Assembly (NCBI GenBank): GCA_030838025.1
Contig: JAUTXM010000190.1
Location: 1 to 8,628, forward strand
Source: Acidimicrobiaceae bacterium
GTDB lineage: Bacteria > Actinomycetota > Acidimicrobiia > Acidimicrobiales > Palsa-688
Direction of reading: 5' to 3'
DNA: 8,628 nt
Below the pieces are notes generated by a model. That model ran no database searches, was not told where the DNA came from, and worked only from the letters and a program-made list of their open reading frames with translations. How positions within the stretch are numbered: the first letter of the stretch is position 1; the number at the start of each line of letters is the position of its first letter. This document shows, piece after piece, positions 1 through 5,269 of this stretch. A program made the position numbers and the translations under genes.

Positions 1-887
1 GAACCGTCGATGCCGTCGGTGAAGGCGTCACCGGAGTCAGTCCCGGCGACTACGTCGTCATCGCCTGGCGGGCCCCGTGCGGCACCTGCCGATCCTGTCG
101 GAGGGGAAGGCCGTGGTACTGCTTCGCATCGGAGAACGCGGCCCAGCCCATGACCCTGACCGACGGCACCCGGCTCTCCCCGGCGCTTGGAATCGGGGCG
201 TTTTGCGACAAGACGCTGGTCGCCGCCAGCCAGTGTGTTCCCGTTGACGCGGCCGCCCGGCCCGAAGCGGCCGGCTTGATCGGCTGCGGGATCATGGCGG
301 GATTCGGCGCCGCGGTCAACACCGGCGGCGTCTCGCGCGGTGACACCGTCGCCATCATCGGTTGCGGGGGCGTCGGCAACGCCGCCATCGCCGGGGCGGC
401 CCTGGCCGGCGCCCGCACCATCATCGCGGTGGACGTCGACCCGAGGAAGCTCGAGTGGGCCAGGAGCTTTGGCGCCACGCACACGGTCAACTCCACCGAG
501 ACCGACCCGGTCGAGGCCATCAAGGCGCTGACCGGCGGGTTCGGCGCCGACGTTTTGATCGAGGCGGTCGGCCGGCCGGAGACATACCGCCAGGCGTTCT
601 TCGCCCGTGACCTGGCCGGGATCCTGGTCCAAGTCGGTGTCCCTGCGCCCGACATGACGATCGAACTGCCCATGATCGAGATGTTCGGGCGCGGCGGCGC
701 CCTCAAGTCGTCGTGGTACGGCGATTGCCTGCCAAGCCGGGACTTCCCGATCCTGATCGACCTGTACCTCAGGGGAAAACTCGACCTCGACGGCTTCGTG
801 TCGGAAACGATCGGCCTGGAAGACATCGAGTTGGCCTTCGAGCACATGCAGCGCGGCCAGGTCCTCCGCTCAGTCGTCGTCCTGTAG
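1..887 (+). CDS. mscR: S-(hydroxymethyl)mycothiol dehydrogenase, 5'-truncated
   Basis: This is a zinc- and NAD-dependent medium-chain alcohol dehydrogenase. The MscR family oxidises S-hydroxymethyl-mycothiol, the adduct of formaldehyde and mycothiol, in cytosolic formaldehyde detoxification. The frame is open from the window edge (first whole codon at 3) and gives 294 residues. From memory, actinobacterial MscR proteins are about 360 residues, so roughly 65 N-terminal residues, including the first catalytic cysteine, lie outside. Visible features are the structural-zinc cysteines (C26, C29, C32, C40 counted from codon 3), the later catalytic-site cysteine in LIGCGIMAG, the Rossmann loop GCGGVGNAA, and an acidic residue after the second strand (AVDVD) that favours NAD over NADP. 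GALKSSWYGDCLPSRDFP and GRPETYRQAF are typical of MscR rather than of generic alcohol dehydrogenases. The gene ends 22 bp from the convergent tail gene. The alternative is another class III-like alcohol dehydrogenase, which I think unlikely. Confidence 0.93.
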   Translation, partial: TVDAVGEGVTGVSPGDYVVIAWRAPCGTCRSCRRGRPWYCFASENAAQPMTLTDGTRLSPALGIGAFCDKTLVAASQCVPVDAAARPEAAGLIGCGIMAGFGAAVNTGGVSRGDTVAIIGCGGVGNAAIAGAALAGARTIIAVDVDPRKLEWARSFGATHTVNSTETDPVEAIKALTGGFGADVLIEAVGRPETYRQAFFARDLAGILVQVGVPAPDMTIELPMIEMFGRGGALKSSWYGDCLPSRDFPILIDLYLRGKLDLDGFVSETIGLEDIELAFEHMQRGQVLRSVVVL

Positions 888-909
888 CCGGCATCGAAAC
901 CGGGCTCGG

Positions 910-1438
910 TTAGCTCGGCGGGTCCTCGAAGGTCAGCTCCACTGGCTCGGCGACGGAGGCATCACGCTGCCACCCTTCGTTTTCCAGCGTGATCGACTCG
1001 ATGGCGATCTCGCCGCTGTTGGCGTCGAGGTCGGGAAGGGCCTGGTAGTGCGAAACCCAGCAGCGGAACACACTGGTAGGCCAACACGAGCTGGCCCGCT
1101 TCGTTGAAGATGTCGATGACGACGTCCTTGCGAAAGTCGGCCAACGACGCCTCATTGCCTCCTGCGTTGCTGAAATCCCAGACCTTGTTGGCCCATTGCT
1201 CGAAGGCTGGGTCATGGGTCACCCCACGTTCGAGGGTGATGGCCTCGTACGTGGTGCGTCCCGGCGACTTCCGGCTGGTGCTCGGATCCCCACCCTCACG
1301 GTGGATGACCACCTCGGTGGTTCTGCTGAGGGCGCTGATCCTGCTGACGCCCGCGACGTACCGGCCATCCCACTTCACCCGGAACTTGAAGTTCTTGTAC
1401 TGGTCGAATCGTGACGGATTGACGGAGAACTCAGCCAT
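910..1438 (-). CDS. Contractile phage-tail/eCIS tube protein (gp19-like, TIGR02241), frameshifted, possible pseudogene
   Basis: This family forms the inner tube of contractile tails, injection systems (eCIS, Afp/PVC type) and R-type pyocins. The ATG at 1438 gives MAEFSVNPSRFDQYKNFKFR, then REGGDPSTSRKSPGR and ITLERGVTHD, which are hallmarks of the family. After residue Q122 the frame leaves the family pattern and stops at 962 as a 158-residue product with an arginine-rich end. The frame reaching the stop at 910 instead carries the expected ending: VFRCWVSHYQALPDLD, then AIESITLENEGW. Removing one base near 1072 joins them into 175 residues, the normal family length. A purine-rich AAAGGGA lies just upstream of the ATG. 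The gene starts 25 nt after the ZnuA-like lipoprotein gene on the same strand and converges on mscR. No sheath, baseplate, spike or ATPase gene is in the window. The break could be a real mutation, a sequencing error or recoding. The family call is strong; functionality is doubtful. Confidence 0.88.
1069..1075 (-). other. Frameshift site in the tail tube gene
   Basis: On the minus strand the coding sequence reads tac cag t gtg ttc cgc tgc. Reading straight through gives AYQCVPLLGF. Dropping the single t (plus-strand a at about 1072) gives AYQVFRCWVS, which restores the family pattern. The site lies in a short CA-rich stretch, not in a homopolymer and not in a recognisable slippery heptamer. 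Confidence 0.8.
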
Positions 1439-1463
1439 GGGTCCCTTTCGGTCGAAATGTCGC

Positions 1464-2162
1464 CTAGCTGCTGATGCAGGCCAGGGCCGTCCGTAGTCTG
1501 GCCAGGTCGTCGGCCATCAGTGAGAGGTAGGTGGCGCCCCGGGCTGCTCGCCCGGGTGCGCCCGCCGTCAAGGTCTCCAACTGGACCACCGTGGTATGCG
1601 TCGCCTGGGCCAGCGCTTGAACCGGTGCCGCCGCCACGCCCGGCTCGGTGAACACCACCGGGATCCCCCGGGTCGCGATCAGGTCGGCGACGCCGGGCTC
1701 GCCGGCGGCATGGTCGACGAAGCCGTAACGCGACGCCATGCGGGTGAAGGCCGTGTCCGCGGTCACGATGTCGTGGCGGGCGCAGTCGGCCAGGCTGCTT
1801 CGGTAGTTGATGTCGAGGGCCCCGAGTTGCGCCCGAAAGGCCCGGGCCGCCGCCAGGTAGGCCTCGCGCCCTGGCGGGTCGGCGCCGGACAACGTCGCCG
1901 CCACCCGGTCGGTGACCGCCTCCATCGCCACGGGGTCGAGCCACGGGTCCGGGTCGCCGCCCGCGTTCAGCACGACCGTACCCTCGTCCGACACCACGAC
2001 CCGGTCCAGGCCGACGCGCCGGGCAACCTCGGCCAAGGCAAAGGGCTGGGCCGCCACGCGGATGCGAGCCCCACCTGCCGTCGCCCCACCCGCCGTCGCC
2101 CCACCCGAGGTGCAGCCCGTCGCCAGGGCGACGACCAAAGCGAGCGGCCGCAGATTCGCCAC
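1464..2162 (-). CDS. ZnuA/TroA-like metal-ABC-transporter substrate-binding lipoprotein, short and without His ligands
   Basis: A cluster A-I solute-binding protein of the PF01297 type would bind Zn or Mn outside the membrane and deliver it to an ABC permease. The start is GTG at 2162, because an in-frame TGA lies six codons upstream. A lipoprotein signal ends in ATGC with C17 as the lipidated residue. It is followed by a Gly/Ala/Thr linker made from a 15-bp repeat. Family landmarks are VGLDRVVV near residue 50, DPWLDPV at 72-78, VTADTAF at 133-139, RYGF at 145-148, VVFTEP at 169-174 and TYLSLM at 211-216. The length is 232 residues against about 300 for typical ZnuA. The segment between the first strand and DPWLDP, which normally carries the first His ligand, is missing. 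The usual DPH.WLDP reads DPDPWLDP and the usual HDAF reads DTAF. Only the Glu of VFTEP remains. No permease or ATPase gene is adjacent. Metal transport is therefore uncertain. Confidence 0.78.
   Translation of the reverse strand: MANLRPLALVVALATGCTSGGATAGGATAGGARIRVAAQPFALAEVARRVGLDRVVVSDEGTVVLNAGGDPDPWLDPVAMEAVTDRVAATLSGADPPGREAYLAAARAFRAQLGALDINYRSSLADCARHDIVTADTAFTRMASRYGFVDHAAGEPGVADLIATRGIPVVFTEPGVAAAPVQALAQATHTTVVQLETLTAGAPGRAARGATYLSLMADDLARLRTALACISS
2070..2108 (-). repeat. 15-bp tandem repeat encoding a GGATA linker
   Basis: Two copies of a 15-bp unit (2070-2084 and 2085-2099, differing at one base) are followed by a partial third copy. On the minus strand they encode GGATA-GGATA-GGA just after the lipidated cysteine of the ZnuA-like lipoprotein. 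The unit length is a multiple of three, so copy-number change would lengthen or shorten the tether without breaking the frame. Confidence 0.85.
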
Positions 2163-2182
2163 GGCGCCAGTTTCCCATCAAC

Positions 2183-3760
2183 ATGGCAGCGATGGGCCGG
2201 TGGGAGCGAGCCGCGTGGTCGGCCTCGGTGCTGACGCACGCGGGGTTGCTGCGGCCCTACCTGCCCGACCAGATCCTCGGGATGGGTCTGGCCCTCCGGC
2301 GCTACGGGCTCTCCGCCGCCTCGCTCTACGCCGTGGGCGCGGCCCAGTCCAGCCGGCGGGCCGCACTGGTCGACCAGTCGGGCACCGTCTCCTATGGCGA
2401 GATGGACGACCGCACCAGCAATGTGGCGGCCGGGTTGGCCGATCGGGGAGTGGCGGCCGGCGATCGGGTCGGGGTGCTGTGCCGCAATCACCGAGGCTTC
2501 GTCGACGCGACGGTCGGCCTGGCTAAGTTGGGGGCCGACGCCCTGTTGCTGAACACGGGCATGGCCGGGCCGCAACTGGCCCAGGTGTTTGCACATGAGG
2601 GTGCGTCGGCGCTCATTGCCGACGACGAGTTCCTCGCGACCGCCGAAGGCCTCGGCCCCGCCGTGCCCCGCATCGTGACCGAGGAGGTCGACCGCCTGGC
2701 GGGTGGTCCCCGCCGCCGACCGCCCAGCCCGCGGCGCTCCGGTGGCCAGATCATCCTGACCTCGGGCACCACGGGGGCACCCAAGGGCGCGCACCGCGCC
2801 GGGCCCAGCGGAATCGGGCCGCTGGTCTCACTCCTGTCGGCCGTGCCGTTGCGCCGGGGCGACGTGACTTACGTGGCGGCGCCGCTCTTCCATGCCTGGG
2901 GGTTTGCGCACCTCGCGCTGGCGGGCTTGCTGGGCAGCACCATGGTCGTGCGGTCTCGTTTCGAGCCCGAGGCCACGCTGCGGCTGATCGAGGACCAACG
3001 GGTGACCGTGCTGGCCGCGGTGCCCGTCATGCTGCAGCGCATCATGGACCTGCCCGAGACGACCCGGGCCGCCTACGACACCTCGTCGTTGCGGGTCGTG
3101 GTGGTCAGCGGATCGGCCCTGCCGGGCGGCCTGGCGACACGGTTCATGGATTCCTTCGGCGACGTGCTGTACAACCTGTACGGCTCGACGGAGGTGGCGT
3201 GGGTCTCGGTCGCGTCGCCCCGCGATCTGCGGGCGGCGCCCGCGACGGCCGGGCGCGCCCCGCGCGGGACGGTCGTCAAGCTGCTCGATGGCGCCGGTGA
3301 TCCGGTGCCTCCGGGCCGGCCTGGTCGGATATTCGTGGGAAATGACCTCCTCTTCGCGGGCTACACCGGCGGGGGGAGCAAGCCCGTGGTGGACGGACTC
3401 ATGGCCACTGGTGACACCGGGCATTTCAACGACGAGGGACTCTTGTTCGTCGACGGCCGCGACGACGACATGATCGTCTCGGGGGGCGAGAACATCTTTC
3501 CTTCCGAGGTCGAGGAGTTGCTGCTCGAACACCCCGCAGTCGCCGAGGCTTGTGTCGTCGGCGTGGCCGACGAGCAGTGGGGCCAGCGTTTGCGGGCCTG
3601 CGTGGTGGCGGCGCCCGGCGCCTCGGTGACCGGCGAGGAATTGAGGGCCTTCGTCAAGGGCCGGCTGGCCGGCTACAAGGTCCCCCGCGACGTGGTCTTT
3701 CTCGAGGACCTGCCCCGCAACACCACGGGCAAGATCGTGCGGCGCCAACTGGCCTTGTGA
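2183..3760 (+). CDS. Acyl-CoA synthetase (FadD-type AMP-forming ligase)
   Basis: This ANL-superfamily enzyme activates a carboxylate with ATP to an acyl-AMP and then transfers the acyl group to CoA. Fatty acids are the likely substrates, as in actinobacterial FadD proteins, but chain length cannot be read from sequence. It has 525 residues, the normal full length. The P-loop LTSGTTGAPKG is at 192-202, the A5 motif YGSTE at 333-337, the A7 motif TGD at 409-411, the hinge region GRDDDMIVSGGENIFPSEVE starts at 425, and the catalytic lysine of NTTGK is K517. All key residues are present, so it should be active. The N-terminal 45 residues form a helical extension common in actinobacterial FadD-like ligases. 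The ATG at 2183 has no clear Shine-Dalgarno sequence; M4 (2192) is an alternative. The start is 20 nt from the divergent lipoprotein gene. The GH25-like gene follows after 37 nt on the same strand. Confidence 0.93.
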   Translation: MAAMGRWERAAWSASVLTHAGLLRPYLPDQILGMGLALRRYGLSAASLYAVGAAQSSRRAALVDQSGTVSYGEMDDRTSNVAAGLADRGVAAGDRVGVLCRNHRGFVDATVGLAKLGADALLLNTGMAGPQLAQVFAHEGASALIADDEFLATAEGLGPAVPRIVTEEVDRLAGGPRRRPPSPRRSGGQIILTSGTTGAPKGAHRAGPSGIGPLVSLLSAVPLRRGDVTYVAAPLFHAWGFAHLALAGLLGSTMVVRSRFEPEATLRLIEDQRVTVLAAVPVMLQRIMDLPETTRAAYDTSSLRVVVVSGSALPGGLATRFMDSFGDVLYNLYGSTEVAWVSVASPRDLRAAPATAGRAPRGTVVKLLDGAGDPVPPGRPGRIFVGNDLLFAGYTGGGSKPVVDGLMATGDTGHFNDEGLLFVDGRDDDMIVSGGENIFPSEVEELLLEHPAVAEACVVGVADEQWGQRLRACVVAAPGASVTGEELRAFVKGRLAGYKVPRDVVFLEDLPRNTTGKIVRRQLAL

Positions 3761-3768
3761 GACCTCTA

Positions 3769-3792
3769 CCCTCGTGGTGACGTCCGTGAGGG
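3769..3792 (+). promoter_or_regulatory. Intergenic hairpin covering the GH25-like gene's ribosome binding site
   Basis: CCCTCGTGG (3769-3777) can pair with CCGTGAGGG (3784-3792): nine base pairs, two of them G-U in RNA, around a six-base loop (TGACGT). The 3' arm includes the GAGGG part of the GAGGGGG element (3788-3794) that lies just before ATG 3798. In mRNA this would hide the ribosome binding site. No T-run follows, so a classic intrinsic terminator is less likely. Confidence 0.5.
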
Positions 3793-3797
3793 GGCCG

Positions 3798-4595
3798 ATG
3801 CACCGAAGGCTCGGGAAGTGTTCGACAGCGAGGCTGGTCGTACCGCTTTGTGCCGCCCTCATCGGGGTGGTGCTGGCACCGACTCCGGCTCGCGCGGCCG
3901 CGCTCATCGGCACCGATATCTCGTGGCCGCAATGCGGTCGGGCGTACCCGGCTCCCACGGCATTCAGCGTGCTCGGCGTCAACGACGGTCGTCCGTACAC
4001 GGCCAATCCCTGCCTGGTATCGGAGTACCGGTGGGCCCAGTCCTCGGGCGTGGTCGAGTTCTACATGAACACCGCCAACCCCGGGGTGGCGGTGGGCGAC
4101 GCCTACAACTACGGCTTCGGTGCGGCCCGTGACGCCTACGCCTACGCCACGTCACGCGTGAGCGCCGGACCGGGCCACCTGTGGTGGCTCGACGTCGAGA
4201 CCGGCAACTCCTGGTCTTCTGACCAGGGCGCCAACACGGCCGTCATCGCGGGCTCGATCGCCTTTTTCCGGGGGCGCGGGGTGCGCGTCGGGGTCTACTC
4301 CACCCGGTACCAGTGGGGGGTCATCACCGGCGGCGCCAGCATCCCGTCGGTCCCGAACTGGGTTCCGGGCGCCCAGCGCGCGACCCAAGCCCCGTCGTTT
4401 TGTGCTGCCGAGCGATCATTCAGCGGCGGTCCCGTCGTGATGGCCCAGTACACCACTGGGTTCGATTTCGACTACCTCTGCCCAGGCGTTTCGCTGGCCT
4501 CCCTGGGCGCGGCAACGCCGCCCGGCCCACCGCCGCTCGTCGTCGGCATCAGCAACCTGGTCAACGCCATCGTGGCCTGGCTCAACGCCCTGTAG
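3798..4595 (+). CDS. Secreted GH25-like (glycoside-hydrolase-fold) protein
   Basis: This is an exported protein resembling actinobacterial proteins with a lysozyme-like (GH25) TIM-barrel fold. GH25 enzymes cleave the glycan of peptidoglycan, but the substrate here is inferred only from motifs. ATG 3798 is preferred because GAGG lies six bases before it; GTG 3774 would add eight residues. A Sec signal follows: basic n-region (HRRLGK), hydrophobic stretch near residues 13-27, and an ARA cleavage site near 30-32. The mature part starts ALIGTDISWPQCG, with D40 in the position of the N-terminal GH25 aspartate. WWLDVETG carries the D-x-E pair (D132, E134) typical of GH25. QYTTGFDFDYLC near 217-228 matches the C-terminal barrel strand. 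Cysteines in WPQC, NPCL, SFCA and YLCP could form two disulphides. A proline-rich linker (TPPGPPP) leads to a short amphipathic C-terminal helix. It converges on the isochorismatase gene 20 nt away. Confidence 0.78.
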   Translation: MHRRLGKCSTARLVVPLCAALIGVVLAPTPARAAALIGTDISWPQCGRAYPAPTAFSVLGVNDGRPYTANPCLVSEYRWAQSSGVVEFYMNTANPGVAVGDAYNYGFGAARDAYAYATSRVSAGPGHLWWLDVETGNSWSSDQGANTAVIAGSIAFFRGRGVRVGVYSTRYQWGVITGGASIPSVPNWVPGAQRATQAPSFCAAERSFSGGPVVMAQYTTGFDFDYLCPGVSLASLGAATPPGPPPLVVGISNLVNAIVAWLNAL

Positions 4596-4615
4596 CTGCT
4601 TGCCGAACGGCCGGA

Positions 4616-5137
4616 CTAGCCGAAGTCGACCTCGGCCAGGCCCAGCAACTCGACGCCCTCGGCCGCCAGCTCCCGCTCGACGGTGTTGGAAACTTCGGCC
4701 GCGGCCGACGTGCCGTCGTCATAGGTTCCGTGGGCGCCATGGGGGAGGAACACCTCGAATCCTGCGTTCAGGGCACCCCGGCTGGTCGCCTGGATGCAGA
4801 ACTCGCTCTGGAGCCCGGCGACGATGACCTGGTCGACCCCGAGGCCGCGCAGGGTCTCCGCCAGTCCCGGGTTGGCGGCGAAGGCGTCGCCCACCTCCTT
4901 GCGCACCACGATCTCGCCCGGGACGGGAGCCAACACCAGCTCCCACCCCTCGGTATGGGGCTCGTCGGGAGATCCCGGCGGTCCGTCGTTCTGGATGTGG
5001 ACGACGGTCGCCCCCGCGGTCCTGGCGTGTGCCAGCAGGGTCGCAAGCGTGAGCCTGAGCTCGGTTGCGGCTGGGATCGGAGCGTCGCCCTCGAGCATGT
5101 TGCGCTGGGCATCAACCAGGAGCAGGGCAATCGTCAT
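4616..5137 (-). CDS. Isochorismatase-family cysteine hydrolase
   Basis: The family hydrolyses isochorismate, nicotinamide, N-carbamoyl compounds or related amides using an Asp-Lys-Cys triad in the cytosol. All three residues are visible: D9 in LLLVDAQ, K80 in VVRKEVGDAF, and C114 in SEFCIQAT. The GLQSEFC motif replaces the more common G..T..CV, and HGTYDDGTSAA follows in the lid region. The length is 173 residues, normal for the family. The ATG at 5137 starts directly at the first beta strand. The frame stays open upstream, but the upstream residues have no family character. No good Shine-Dalgarno sequence is visible. The gene is divergent from the DHA2 exporter (118 bp apart), so a shared regulator is possible. 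The substrate cannot be assigned; no siderophore or nicotinamide-salvage gene is adjacent. Confidence 0.9.
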   Translation of the reverse strand: MTIALLLVDAQRNMLEGDAPIPAATELRLTLATLLAHARTAGATVVHIQNDGPPGSPDEPHTEGWELVLAPVPGEIVVRKEVGDAFAANPGLAETLRGLGVDQVIVAGLQSEFCIQATSRGALNAGFEVFLPHGAHGTYDDGTSAAAEVSNTVERELAAEGVELLGLAEVDFG

Positions 5138-5180
5138 GGCGCCATCATTGCGTGGAGGCCCACACGACGTCTGTGAAACG

Positions 5181-5269
5181 ATGTTGGCGCGGAATGCCCG
5201 ACGGACGAGGAGGGTTTGCTCTACCCAATGAGGCCGACCTAATGCGGACGATTTGATGCGGACGATAGC
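5181..5269 (+). promoter_or_regulatory. Leader with overlapping mini-ORFs and degenerate 14-bp repeats before the exporter
   Basis: A strong GAGGAGGG lies at 5207-5214, too far (41 nt) from the exporter ATG at 5256. Between them are short frames joined by stop/start overlaps: a 16-codon frame (5181-5231), ATGA to MRPT-stop (5228-5242), TAATG to MRTI-stop (5242-5256), and TGATG into the exporter, which also begins MRTI. The last three starts are exactly 14 nt apart. Copies at 5242 and 5256 share 11 identical bases (ATGCGGACGAT); the copy at 5228 is degenerate (9 of 14). This could be a translational-coupling leader or just a small tandem duplication around a start codon. Confidence 0.4.

Noticed and set aside
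50..847. A 265-codon minus-strand open frame opposite mscR
   Set aside because: mscR is well supported on the plus strand; the antisense product is Ser/Ala/Pro-rich with no recognisable domain.
888..909. Paired CCGG motifs in the 22-bp convergent gap between mscR and the tail gene
   Set aside because: CCGG is self-complementary and frequent in this base composition; too short to support a terminator.
2828..4006. A 392-codon minus-strand open frame opposite the acyl-CoA synthetase and GH25-like gene
   Set aside because: Its composition (Arg/Gly/His-rich) and lack of motifs mark it as an antisense shadow of high-GC coding sequence; both plus-strand genes have clear motifs.
5161..5175. CACA-N7-TGTG inverted repeat between the isochorismatase gene and the exporter, considered as an operator
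   Set aside because: The arms are only four bases and do not extend outward; no known operator consensus matches.
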